In this document: piece after piece, positions 14,420 to 21,404 of the stretch
Layout: each line of letters starts with the position of its first letter
Position numbering within the stretch: the stretch's first letter is position 1
Assembly: GCF_001722485.1 (NCBI RefSeq)
Contig: NZ_LWGL01000017.1
Location: 1-33,793, forward strand
Reading direction: 5' to 3'
DNA: 33,793 nt
Origin: Cellulosimicrobium cellulans
GTDB taxonomy: Bacteria > Actinomycetota > Actinomycetes > Actinomycetales > Cellulomonadaceae
Program-made: the position numbers and the translations under genes
Notes under the pieces: generated by a model
What the model saw: the letters and a program-made list of their open reading frames with translations, nothing else
Told to the model about the DNA's origin: nothing
The model's database searches: none

Positions 14420-14869
14420 TCAGGCCCTGATCGCCAGGCAGGAGTCGACGACGCGCCAGTCGCTCGGCGCCTCGAGCTCGACGTCGCCTCGCGCGTCGTA
14501 GGTGGCGCCGACGACGTGCTCGGGGTCGTCGCTCGTGGTCGTGACCCGCGGCCCGCCGCACGCGCTCAAGAGGTACTCGGCGTCGTGCTCGATCCACACG
14601 CAGAGGCTTCCCGGGGCGTCCGGCTGCTCGACGAGGAAGTACGCGTAGCCGCCCTCGTCGTGCAGCAGCCGCGTCTCGCCGACCTCGGGGGCATGCGGGC
14701 TCGCGACGCCGACCTCGTCGTCGGGTCCGGCCTCGGCCTCGAACACGCGCGAGGGCTCGCACTCCGAGCCTCCGGCGCTGCACGCCGCGACAGTCGCCAC
14801 GAGGAGGACCGCGAGCGCCGGGGCGAGTCGCGTCCTGAGACCGTGCGGCTGGTCGAGTCGTCGGTGCAT
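14420..14869 (-). CDS. Small secreted lipoprotein of unknown function
   Basis: A 149-residue predicted lipoprotein. The signal peptide has a basic start (MHRRLDQPHGLRTR), a hydrophobic core (APALAVLLVATV) and the lipobox VAAC with Cys30 as the lipidated residue. The mature part is acidic, with aromatic and hydrophobic strands (YAYFLVEQPDAPGSLCVWIEHDAEYLLSAC is split here only for description by position: residues about 75-104) and three further cysteines, one pair of which may form a disulfide. I do not recognise the domain. It is a lone gene, convergent with the CPBP gene and divergent from the first ECF sigma gene. On the minus strand TTGACG (14921-14926) may be a -35 for it, but no good -10 follows. 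Confidence 0.75.
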   Translation of the reverse strand: MHRRLDQPHGLRTRLAPALAVLLVATVAACSAGGSECEPSRVFEAEAGPDDEVGVASPHAPEVGETRLLHDEGGYAYFLVEQPDAPGSLCVWIEHDAEYLLSACGGPRVTTTSDDPEHVVGATYDARGDVELEAPSDWRVVDSCLAIRA

Positions 14870-15041
14870 CCGCCATCCCGTCGTCGCGATCGAAGGTGGC
14901 CCACGAAATCAAAGCGTCAAGGAATCGGCAAATCGACGTCTACGCTGTGCTCGGACCACGCGCGCCCGTGCCGGCGGAGCGGGACCCGTCAGCCGCTGCG
15001 GCGAGGAGTCAACCTTCCTGCTCCCCGGTGCGTTGTAGCAG

Positions 15042-15614
15042 GTGATGAGGACGGTCGAACTGGAGGACCAGGTGCAGCAGGGGGCCGGGGCGACGGAGCT
15101 CGGGGTCGAGGCACTGCTGCCGCTCGGCGGCGCGCGGTCGCCCGAGGTGGAGTTCGAGGCGTTCGTGCGGGACTCCGCCTCCGCGCTGGAGACGACGGCC
15201 TATCTGCTCGCCGGTGACCGGCACCGCGCGCAGGAGCTGACCCAGCAGGCGTTCGAGCGCGTCTGGCGCGCCTGGCCGCGGGCCCGCCAGGACCCGCTGC
15301 CCTACGCGCGGCGCGTGCTGGTGAACCTCCGCGTCGACCACTGGCGGCGACGTCGCCGCGAGCGCCTCGTCGAGTCCGTCCCGGAGTCCTCGCAGGCGTC
15401 GGCCGAGGACGCCGTCGTGCAGCGCGACGAGCTGGTGCGCGCGCTCATGGCCCTGCCCGTGCGCCAGCGCCGGATCGTGGTGATGCGGCACCTGCTGGAC
15501 CTGTCCGTCGAGCAGGTGAGCACCGAGCTGGGCGTGACGCCGGGGACGGTCAAGGCCAGCGCGTCGCGCGGCCTCGCCGCGCTGCGCGTCGTCCTGGGAG
15601 AGGAGGAGCGGTGA
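15042..15614 (+). CDS. SigE-family ECF RNA polymerase sigma factor (first)
   Basis: A 190-residue extracytoplasmic-function sigma factor of the actinobacterial SigE family. Region 2 is FEAFVRDSASALETTAYLLAGD followed by the helix with AQELTQQAFERVWRAWP (about 66-82), and region 4 ends in a typical helix-turn-helix: LPVRQRRIVVMRHLLDLSVEQVSTELGVTPGTVKASASRGLAAL (about 141-184, described by position). The start is GTG at 15042 with ATG at the next codon; GCAGG lies just before. The stop overlaps the next gene by four bases (GTGA), and that gene encodes a single-pass membrane protein, the usual place for an anti-sigma factor. The first 35 residues, before region 2, are poorly conserved, so a later start is possible. 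Confidence 0.92.
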   Translation: MMRTVELEDQVQQGAGATELGVEALLPLGGARSPEVEFEAFVRDSASALETTAYLLAGDRHRAQELTQQAFERVWRAWPRARQDPLPYARRVLVNLRVDHWRRRRRERLVESVPESSQASAEDAVVQRDELVRALMALPVRQRRIVVMRHLLDLSVEQVSTELGVTPGTVKASASRGLAALRVVLGEEER

Positions 15615-16285
15615 ACGACGACCGCCTTGCCGCCGCGCTGCGCGACCGCGTGCGCCGCGCCCCGATCCACTCGGACCTCGAACCCGGGGCGGTCCTCGGG
15701 CGGGCTCGCCGGACTCAGGCACGACGCCGGACGCTCGGCGCCGCCGGGTCGCTCACCGCGGTCGCCGCGGTCGCGGTCCTGGCCGTCCCCGCGCTGTCGG
15801 ACGTGACCGGCACCGACCGGTCCCGCGACGTCGCGGCGACGATGGCCGGCCGTCCGGCGAGCACGCCGGAGCCCGGGACGACCACCACCGCGCCGGGGCC
15901 GGCACGGGATGTCAACGGCGTCCGGGCTTGCAGCGGGTTCTCGAACTCGAGCACGGGGAACAGTGCCACGGGCTTCGACGAGAACGGTCGCCCCGTCGAG
16001 GTCAGTGGTCTCGAGGGATGGTGGAACGGCACACCGGCTAACGCCGACGGCGGCATGCTTCCCGTCGAGGAATGGCCGCAGCAGATCCTCGACCACCCCG
16101 CGACGGTGACGCTCGAGACGGTCGACGGCACGGTGCTCGAGTCGTTCGACCGCCGCACCTGCACCGGTGTCACCGACTACGTCCCGCCACCGCTCGACCA
16201 GCTCCCGCCGGACGCGATCGTCGTGCTGGACGCCCAGACCGGCGAGGTCCTCGCCGAGCACCCGCTGAACACTCCCGACTCGTAA
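15611..16285 (+). CDS. Candidate membrane anti-sigma factor (first module)
   Basis: A 224-residue single-pass membrane protein. A cytosolic head of about 40 residues ends in a basic stretch (GRARRTQARRR), followed by one membrane helix (41-62) and a secreted domain of about 160 residues with two cysteines and a Pro/Thr-rich linker. No HxxxCxxC zinc motif is present, so it is not a ZAS-type anti-sigma factor. I infer the anti-sigma role from its GTGA coupling to the sigma gene and from the matching layout of the protein encoded after the second sigma gene (17777-18880). The outer domain has no family that I recognise and could be the stress or ligand sensor. Confidence 0.7.
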   Translation: MNDDRLAAALRDRVRRAPIHSDLEPGAVLGRARRTQARRRTLGAAGSLTAVAAVAVLAVPALSDVTGTDRSRDVAATMAGRPASTPEPGTTTTAPGPARDVNGVRACSGFSNSSTGNSATGFDENGRPVEVSGLEGWWNGTPANADGGMLPVEEWPQQILDHPATVTLETVDGTVLESFDRRTCTGVTDYVPPPLDQLPPDAIVVLDAQTGEVLAEHPLNTPDS

Positions 16286-16328
16286 CCGGGGCAAGCAGAC
16301 TGATGAGACCGACGACGACAGGACGAGG

Positions 16329-16664
16329 ATGAGGCGCGCGGTGGTCCTCGGACTGGTCGGCTTCGGGCTCCTCGCCCTTGGGGTGTACGTCACCACGTGG
16401 CCCCGGGACTACCACGGCGGCTCGGCCTGGCACTACGAGAATCAGCGAGAGCTCACCGTGGAGGTCTGGAGCCGGAACACGATCCACGCCAACCGCGAGT
16501 ACCTCATCGCGGCCGCGATCGGCGCAGTTGCGGGCCTGGCGAGCCTGATTTGCGAGCGCCACCCACGCGATGCGGGCGTGGCGTGGGTGGCGCGCCGCGA
16601 GCGGCCCACGTCGGACGAGAACGGCGCCGTGACATCCAGCCTCGAGGCAAGGAGTCTGCTGTGA
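16329..16664 (+). CDS. Small two-TM membrane protein
   Basis: A 111-residue protein with hydrophobic segments at about 4-22 and 58-75. The loop between them (WPRDYHGGSAWHYENQRELTVEVWSR, residues 24-49) is probably extracytoplasmic, and the C-terminal 35 residues are cytosolic and polar. AGGACGAGG lies directly before the ATG. It follows the candidate anti-sigma gene by 43 bases and overlaps the next gene by four (GTGA), so it probably belongs to the sigma module. Function unknown. Confidence 0.7.
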   Translation: MRRAVVLGLVGFGLLALGVYVTTWPRDYHGGSAWHYENQRELTVEVWSRNTIHANREYLIAAAIGAVAGLASLICERHPRDAGVAWVARRERPTSDENGAVTSSLEARSLL

Positions 16665-17020
16665 CCCGGACCAGACTCATCGTGGGCTTGCTGATAGGTA
16701 CTGCGGCGATCATGGCCGTGCTCTTCGTGCCGGTCGTCACCGTGGAGCTGGACGAGACAGCCGTCCCGACCGCGGCTCAGGCGCGGCTCCCGGAGTCGAT
16801 CACGATCGCGTCGAGCGGCGTCGACTGCGCATCGGGTGGGTGTTGGTTGGACCTCGCGGTCGCACCGGACGGGGCGACGGCTCTCGATGAGCTGCTCGCG
16901 ATGGATGGTCGCTGCGAACCGGTGAGCGTGCTCGATCGACGGGTCGTGTGCGCCGACGTCGATACCAACCAGGACGACGTGGTTATCCACGTTTCCTTCA
17001 GGCGAGCGCTTGGCCTCTAG
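16661..17020 (+). CDS. Small membrane-anchored secreted protein with four cysteines
   Basis: A 119-residue protein with one N-terminal membrane segment (5-27) that acts as signal anchor or uncleaved signal, then a small outer domain. Four cysteines at 56, 61, 85 and 97 are all in the outer part and could form two disulfides. GTG at 16661 overlaps the preceding stop (GTGA) with AAGGAG nine bases upstream. The coding sequence looks less G/C-biased than most of the window. No family recognised; it closes the first sigma module. Confidence 0.7.
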   Translation: MTRTRLIVGLLIGTAAIMAVLFVPVVTVELDETAVPTAAQARLPESITIASSGVDCASGGCWLDLAVAPDGATALDELLAMDGRCEPVSVLDRRVVCADVDTNQDDVVIHVSFRRALGL

Positions 17021-17091
17021 TCGACGAGACGCGGTAACCAAGGACCTGCGCATCTCACTCCTGCTGACGCCGGAGGGGTGCAACAGCTCGG

Positions 17092-17165
17092 GTGGAACCT
17101 CCTGAGGGCAGCAACCTGAGTCACTGCGATGGCCGAACAGTGGAACCTCGGGTCGGTCTGGCGCG
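17092..17165 (+). promoter_or_regulatory. Candidate ECF-type autoregulated promoter with repeated GTGGAACCTC
   Basis: GTGGAACCTC occurs twice, at 17092-17101 and 17140-17149, 48 bases apart, in the 176-base gap before the second sigma gene. GGAAC is the usual -35 core of ECF sigma promoters. The second copy is followed after a 16-base spacer by CGTGTG (17164-17169), which resembles a CGT-type -10, and would start transcription about 25 bases before the GTG. Autoregulation by the encoded sigma factor is the natural reading, but unproven. Confidence 0.4.
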
Positions 17166-17196
17166 TGTGGGTGTGCATGAGTGAGCGGGGGCCGGT

Positions 17197-17787
17197 GTGT
17201 CGGTCGAGTTCGAGGTGAGCGCGGGGGTCGGCCCGCCCGACGTACCGATCGAGGTGGTGCGGTCCCGGGCCGACCGTGACGATGCGTTCGTCGCGTTCGT
17301 CGACGAGCACGGCCGGACGTTGCACCGGATCGCGTTACTGCTGACCGGTGACGGGCACCGGGCGGAGGAGCTGCTGCAGGCCACCCTGGAGAAGACCTAC
17401 CGGTCATGGGACCGCGCGGCCGACGGCGACCCGCTCGTCTACGCGCGCCGCATCCTGGCGAACGCGCGGATCGACGCGTGGCGGCGCTCGCGGCGGCTCG
17501 TGCCGCTCGCCGACGAGGCCGTGCAAGCGGGGCTCGGCGCGCGCCCGGACGGGAGTCGACAGGTCGAGGTCCGCGACGAGCTCGTGCGGGCGCTCCGGAC
17601 GCTCCCGGTCAAGCAACGCCGCGTCGTGGTGCTGCGCCACCTGCTCGACCTGTCCGAGGCCGAGGTCGCCGACGAGCTCGGTGTCCCGGTCGGCACGGTG
17701 AAGTCCACCGCGTCGCGCGCCCTCGCCGGGCTCCGAATTGCCCTCACCACCCCGACCGTCCCGGAGAGGAACCACGATGGACACTGA
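17197..17787 (+). CDS. SigE-family ECF RNA polymerase sigma factor (second)
   Basis: A 196-residue ECF sigma factor of the same SigE family as the one at 15042. Region 2 reads DDAFVAFVDEHGRTLHRIALLLTGD and AEELLQATLEKTYRSW (about 28-72 overall), and region 4 carries LPVKQRRVVVLRHLLDLSEAEVADELGVPVGTVKSTASRALAGL at roughly 137-180, with the recognition helix near VGTVKSTASRAL. The two sigmas are about the same length and clearly related but diverged. GTG at 17197 is used because no other start keeps the frame with a better site. The 3' end overlaps the next gene by 11 bases. GGAACC-containing repeats upstream suggest that it transcribes its own gene. Confidence 0.92.
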   Translation: MSVEFEVSAGVGPPDVPIEVVRSRADRDDAFVAFVDEHGRTLHRIALLLTGDGHRAEELLQATLEKTYRSWDRAADGDPLVYARRILANARIDAWRRSRRLVPLADEAVQAGLGARPDGSRQVEVRDELVRALRTLPVKQRRVVVLRHLLDLSEAEVADELGVPVGTVKSTASRALAGLRIALTTPTVPERNHDGH

Positions 17788-18880
17788 CGAGTCCTTCGCG
17801 CGCGAGCTCCGCGCACTCGCGGACACCTCGGTCCCCGGCACCCATATCGCCGGCGTCGACGCCCTGGCGACGGTCAAGCGGCGCACCCGCACACGCCGCA
17901 TCCGGCAGGCGGCCCTGTCAATCGTGGGTGCCGTCGTCATCGGCGCGGGCGTCGTCGGGTTCTCCACCGCGCAGACCTCCGACGTCGACGTGACCCCCGC
18001 CGAGCCGACCGCGACGGCTTCCGACCCCGCAGCCGGCGTCGACCTCACGCCCGCACCGGGGATCACCCAGATGCCGAGCGACGCCCGCACCTACGAGAGG
18101 CACGACGGCGTGACGATCGTCGACTCCGGCCTGGACTCCTGGGTCGACGGCGAGCGGTTCGTCCTCGCCCTCCACCCGACGTCGTCCGTCGAAGTCATGC
18201 CGCATGTAGGGGTCTACTCCATCAAGAACAACGAGCTCACCGGACTCATCGACGACCCCGCGCTTCCGGATGCCGACTGGCTCACGGTCGTCGGCGGCCC
18301 CAGCACGATGCAGAGCGCGGACGGCACGCAGTCCCTCGTCTTCAGCTGGACCACTTCCGCACCATGGCGTGTTGCGCTTCGAGACTACGTCCCTCTGCCC
18401 GATGGCCGATCGCTCCACGCCTTCCCCACCTCCCGGGTCACCACCCAGTCCGCCGCCTCCTGGATGCGCACAGACTTCGAACTGTTCGTGGCCCGTTTCG
18501 CGGCCACGCCAGACACCCCACTCCCTGCCGTCCGTGCGCTGACGTACTTCATCCCGTCCGAGAGCAAATCAGGTACGGGCGACTGCAATCCGGGTGAGAC
18601 GTGCACGGTCGTCTGGGACGGGCAGACCGTGACCCCAGTGCCCACCCTCGGACATATGGAACACGCGGCGACGACGTCCGCCGCGCAGGCTCTCGCCACC
18701 CTCGAGCAGTTCAAGATCCCCTCGAGCCACGACATCTTGTCTACGTGCACCAGCGCCCGCGCAGCGTGGGAGGACAAGCACGGCATCACCGGACGAGAGA
18801 TCGACCGTACGACCCAGTGCTACCTCGACGTCTACGACGAGTACGACCGCCGCATCGCGATCCAGGAGGACGACGCATGA
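17777..18880 (+). CDS. Candidate membrane anti-sigma factor (second module)
   Basis: A 367-residue single-pass membrane protein. Its cytosolic N-terminus (about 1-44) ends in a basic stretch (VKRRTRTRRIRQ), followed by a membrane helix (45-64), a Thr/Pro/Ala-rich linker and a secreted domain of about 280 residues. The layout repeats that of the protein after the first sigma gene: charged head, basic stretch, TM, outer sensor. No zinc anti-sigma motif is visible. AGAGGA precedes the ATG at 17777, which lies inside the last codons of the sigma gene; a start 13 codons earlier has no ribosome binding site. The outer domain has cysteines in DCNPGETC and STCTSAR. Its ligand is unknown. Base composition in its middle is milder than that of the neighbours. 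Confidence 0.7.
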   Translation: MDTDESFARELRALADTSVPGTHIAGVDALATVKRRTRTRRIRQAALSIVGAVVIGAGVVGFSTAQTSDVDVTPAEPTATASDPAAGVDLTPAPGITQMPSDARTYERHDGVTIVDSGLDSWVDGERFVLALHPTSSVEVMPHVGVYSIKNNELTGLIDDPALPDADWLTVVGGPSTMQSADGTQSLVFSWTTSAPWRVALRDYVPLPDGRSLHAFPTSRVTTQSAASWMRTDFELFVARFAATPDTPLPAVRALTYFIPSESKSGTGDCNPGETCTVVWDGQTVTPVPTLGHMEHAATTSAAQALATLEQFKIPSSHDILSTCTSARAAWEDKHGITGREIDRTTQCYLDVYDEYDRRIAIQEDDA

Positions 18881-19137
18881 GCACCGCGCCCGCTGGCTGG
18901 TACGCCGACGCCCAGCGAGAAGGTTACGAGCGCTGGTTCGACGGTGCCGGGTGGACCGACGAGAGACGCCCGGCCAGCGTGCCGGAGAGCCGGACGCGCT
19001 CCAGGGCGACGGGCTGGGTGCCGGTGACCGTCGCGTTCATGGCGCTGCTCGCCGTGATGTGCGGCGGGGCGTACCTGCTCGCCGAGATCGTCCTGGACAC
19101 CTCGGTCTTCGCAGCGTCGAGACCGTTGCGCGGCTGA
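18877..19137 (+). CDS. DUF2510-domain single-pass membrane protein
   Basis: An 86-residue protein. The N-terminal DUF2510 motif is clear (GWYADAQREGYERWFDGAGW from residue 7), a short actinobacterial module with conserved Trp residues that usually precedes a membrane helix. One membrane segment follows at about 47-69. The ATG overlaps the stop of the candidate anti-sigma gene by four bases (ATGA), so the two proteins are made together. Function unknown; the motif probably faces the cytosol. It may be a structural partner of the sensor protein (inference). Confidence 0.85.
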   Translation: MSTAPAGWYADAQREGYERWFDGAGWTDERRPASVPESRTRSRATGWVPVTVAFMALLAVMCGGAYLLAEIVLDTSVFAASRPLRG

Positions 19138-19157
19138 GCGTCTGGGAGGATCCGCCC

Positions 19158-19460
19158 ATGGCCATCGCCGACCGCAGGATCGGAGCACTCGAACGTCTGG
19201 CTCGGTGGTGCCGCGTCGCCGCGGTGGTGCTCGGCCTGGTGAGCGCCGGAAACCTCATCGCCTGGGCGAACCGGTGGTACGTGACGGAGCAGCTCGCCCG
19301 GTCGCTGGGGAGCGAGGACCGGGACTTCGCGGTGTGGGTGTACGAGCGCATGGTCCTCGCGCACGAGGCCCTTCTCACGGGCGTCCTCCTGGCCCTGGCC
19401 GCGGTCGCCGTAGCCGTTCTCGGGCGCCGGATCGACCTGTGGGCCCGGCGCGCGTCGTGA
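19158..19460 (+). CDS. Small two-TM membrane protein
   Basis: A 100-residue protein with hydrophobic segments at about 18-36 and 72-92 and an acidic and aromatic loop between them ([19 protein letters not shown], 39-57). GGGAGGA lies seven bases before the ATG at 19158, which makes this start preferable to an upstream in-frame ATG inside the DUF2510 gene. It starts 20 bases after that gene and probably closes the second sigma module. No family recognised. Confidence 0.75.
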   Translation: MAIADRRIGALERLARWCRVAAVVLGLVSAGNLIAWANRWYVTEQLARSLGSEDRDFAVWVYERMVLAHEALLTGVLLALAAVAVAVLGRRIDLWARRAS

Positions 19461-19515
19461 CCCGCACGTACGCTCGGGACGGCCCTGCCCCTGCACGCTC
19501 GGAGGACGCGTCCCC

Positions 19516-19848
19516 ATGACCCTGACCCGCTCCATCCTGCTGTTCGCCGCCGCGCTGTTCGAGATCGGCGGTGCGTGGCTCGTGTGGCAGGGCGTCCGCG
19601 AGCACAAGGGCTGGATCTGGATCGGTGCGGGCGTCGTCGCGCTGGGGCTGTACGGGTTCTTCGCGACGTTGCAGCCTGACGCGAGCTTCGGGCGCATCCT
19701 CGCCGCGTACGGCGGGGTCTTCGTCGCCGGGTCGCTCCTGTGGGGCATGGTCGTCGACGGTTTCCGGCCCGACCGGTGGGACGTCACCGGAGCGCTCATC
19801 TGCCTCGTGGGCGTCGCCGTCATCATGTACGCCCCGCGGCCGGCCTAG
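19516..19848 (+). CDS. YnfA/UPF0060-family membrane protein
   Basis: A 110-residue protein of the YnfA family (UPF0060), related to small multidrug resistance proteins. Four hydrophobic segments cover most of the length. [22 protein letters not shown] (in the first 40 residues), [33 protein letters not shown] and [29 protein letters not shown] (by position, about 50-108) follow the family pattern closely. Its transport role is not established. It has its own ribosome binding site (GGAGGACG). Its TAG stop shares the CTAG palindrome with the stop of the convergent lipoprotein gene. Confidence 0.92.
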   Translation: MTLTRSILLFAAALFEIGGAWLVWQGVREHKGWIWIGAGVVALGLYGFFATLQPDASFGRILAAYGGVFVAGSLLWGMVVDGFRPDRWDVTGALICLVGVAVIMYAPRPA

Positions 19849-20192
19849 GGCCACGCCCCCTTCTCGGCGGGCTCCAGCGTCACCTCGCCGTCACGGACGA
19901 CGATCTCCTCGTCCGGGCACACCGGACCGTCGAGGAGGAGGGCGTCGCCGTCCTCGAGCTTCACCGTGACGTCGCCGGGCGTGCACCCGTAGTCGAGAAG
20001 TACGGTCCCGCCGAACTCGTCGACCAGGAACTCCTCGTCTCCGGTCAGGACCGTCACGTCACCCGGTCCTTCGTTGACGACGGACAGATCACCGGCGTCT
20101 CCGCACCCGGCCACGCCGACGGTCATGGCCACCACGACCGCAGCCCGCACGGCGACGAGCCCACCGTGCGCACTCCTCGACCGTCCGGTCAC
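19845..20192 (-). CDS. Small acidic lipoprotein of unknown function
   Basis: A 115-residue predicted lipoprotein. The signal peptide runs from GTG at 20192 (basic RSRSAHGG, hydrophobic [16 protein letters not shown]) to lipobox VAGC with Cys30. The mature part is short, acidic and rich in beta-prone Val/Asp/Gly stretches ([20 protein letters not shown]) that look like one small beta-sandwich, with two further cysteines. The reading frame stays open far upstream, but only the part from 20192 encodes a sensible signal sequence. It is convergent with ynfA, the two stops overlapping by four bases. No family recognised. Confidence 0.7.
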   Translation of the reverse strand: MTGRSRSAHGGLVAVRAAVVVAMTVGVAGCGDAGDLSVVNEGPGDVTVLTGDEEFLVDEFGGTVLLDYGCTPGDVTVKLEDGDALLLDGPVCPDEEIVVRDGEVTLEPAEKGAWP

Positions 20193-20211
20193 CCCGCACC
20201 TCCGCGCCCGA

Positions 20212-20242
20212 GCCGCTACGCCGTCCCTGCGAGGGTAGCGGC
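20212..20242. promoter_or_regulatory. Long dyad upstream of the lipoprotein gene
   Basis: GCCGCTAC (20212-20219) and GTAGCGGC (20235-20242) form a perfect 8-bp inverted repeat. A second inverted repeat, CCCT-GCG-AGGG, lies within it. It begins 20 bases before the lipoprotein GTG and lies in the 234-base gap shared with the sugar cluster. It could be an operator or an RNA structure in the lipoprotein leader. Confidence 0.35.
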
Positions 20243-20271
20243 AGCGCTCAGCCGTTCGAGCGGCGCCCGCC

Positions 20272-20311
20272 GGGAACCGCTGGTACGTTCCGGGAACCTG
20301 CTGGTGGAACC
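20272..20311 (+). promoter_or_regulatory. Tandem GGAACC repeats upstream of the sugar cluster
   Basis: GGAACC occurs three times (20273-20278, 20293-20298, 20306-20311). The first two are part of a longer direct repeat, CGGGAACC followed by GCTGGT or TGCTGGT, spaced exactly 20 bases, about two helical turns. GGAAC and GTTCC (20273-20277, 20287-20291) also form an inverted pair. These may be operator half-sites or ECF -35 elements; no convincing -10 was found at the right distance. Confidence 0.4.
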
Positions 20312-20426
20312 GGCCGAGAGGAGGCGCGACCGCCCCTTCGCAGCGACAGGACGACGTGGGACGTCCTCCTGACGGGCGCTGCTCCAGCCGTGGCGCGACG
20401 GCCACGCTCGGCAGAGGAGGAGCCCA

Positions 20427-21404
20427 GTGCTCCATGGCGTAGAGACGTGGTTCGAGCAGCGGACCTCGGTGAGCGACCAGTGGTGCCGGTACCAGCTCGC
20501 CGAGGAGAAGAGCGGGTCGCGCGTGAGCGTGGTCCTGCCGGCCAGGGACGAGGAGGCGACGGTCGGGGCCATCGTCTCGACGCTGCGCCGGGAGCTCGTC
20601 GAGACTGTGCCGCTGATCGACGAGATCGTGGTCGTCGACTCGTGGTCGGTCGACCGGACGGCGCAGGAGGCCCGCGACGCCGGGGCCCGCGTGGTGCAGC
20701 AGGCCCAGGTCCTGCCGGAGGTCGGCGACCTCCCCGGCAAGGGCGAGGCCCTGTGGAAGTCGTTGTTCGTCACCGAGGGCGACATCGTCGTCTTCGTCGA
20801 CGCCGACCTGCGGGACTTCGACGAGCAGTTCGTCGTCGGGCTGCTGGGGCCGTTGCTGACCGATTCGCGAACCCGGTTCGTCAAGGCGTTCTACGACCGC
20901 ACGCTGCACACCGGCGAGCAGGTGCTGCCGGCCGGTGGTGGGCGGGTCACCGAGCTCGTGGCCCGTCCCCTGCTCAACCTGTACTGGCCCGCCCTCGCGG
21001 GCTTCGTCCAGCCCCTCGCCGGTGAGTACGCCGGGCGGCGCAGCCTGCTCGAGCGCGTCCCGTTCCTGTCCGGGTACGGCGTCGAGATCGGGATGCTCAT
21101 CGACATCGTCGAGGAGGCGGGCCTCGGGGCGATGGCCCAGGTCGACCTCGGGCGGCGCGACCACCGCAACTCCTCCGACGCGGCGCTGGGCCGGATGGCG
21201 GCACAGCTGCAGCTCGCGATGCTGGCGCGGCTGCACCGGTACGGCCGGGCGCTGCTGACCACCGAGCCGGAGATGACCCTGACGCAGTTCGCGCGTCACG
21301 GCGCGTCGTTCCTGGCGGAGACGCACGAGGTCCGGATCACGGAGCGACCGGCGATGGTGAACGTCCCCGCGTACCGCGAGCGACGCGTCCTGGAGCACCC
21401 GTGA
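20427..21404 (+). CDS. Glucosyl-3-phosphoglycerate synthase-like glycosyltransferase (GT81)
   Basis: A 325-residue GT-A glycosyltransferase resembling GpgS, which joins glucose from a nucleotide sugar to 3-phosphoglycerate in the first step to glucosylglycerate and methylglucose lipopolysaccharide in actinobacteria. Seen features: VVLPARDEEATVG (35-47), VVVDSWSVDRT (68-78), LPGKGEALWKS (102-112), the metal-binding DAD at 125-127 in VFVDADLRD, LAGEYAGRR and SGYGVEIGMLIDI. The start is GTG at 20427 with GAGGAGG six bases upstream. It leads a four-gene cluster with four-base overlaps. A phosphatase (GpgP) is not adjacent. The assignment to the family is good; the exact acceptor in this cluster, where the partners differ from those of mycobacteria, is open. 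Confidence 0.82.
   Translation: MLHGVETWFEQRTSVSDQWCRYQLAEEKSGSRVSVVLPARDEEATVGAIVSTLRRELVETVPLIDEIVVVDSWSVDRTAQEARDAGARVVQQAQVLPEVGDLPGKGEALWKSLFVTEGDIVVFVDADLRDFDEQFVVGLLGPLLTDSRTRFVKAFYDRTLHTGEQVLPAGGGRVTELVARPLLNLYWPALAGFVQPLAGEYAGRRSLLERVPFLSGYGVEIGMLIDIVEEAGLGAMAQVDLGRRDHRNSSDAALGRMAAQLQLAMLARLHRYGRALLTTEPEMTLTQFARHGASFLAETHEVRITERPAMVNVPAYRERRVLEHP

Noticed and set aside
14870-15041. Promoters in the gap between the lipoprotein and first sigma gene
   Set aside because: TTGACG on the minus strand has no -10 at the right spacing, and GGAATC/GGGACC on the plus strand do not match the ECF pattern well enough to call.
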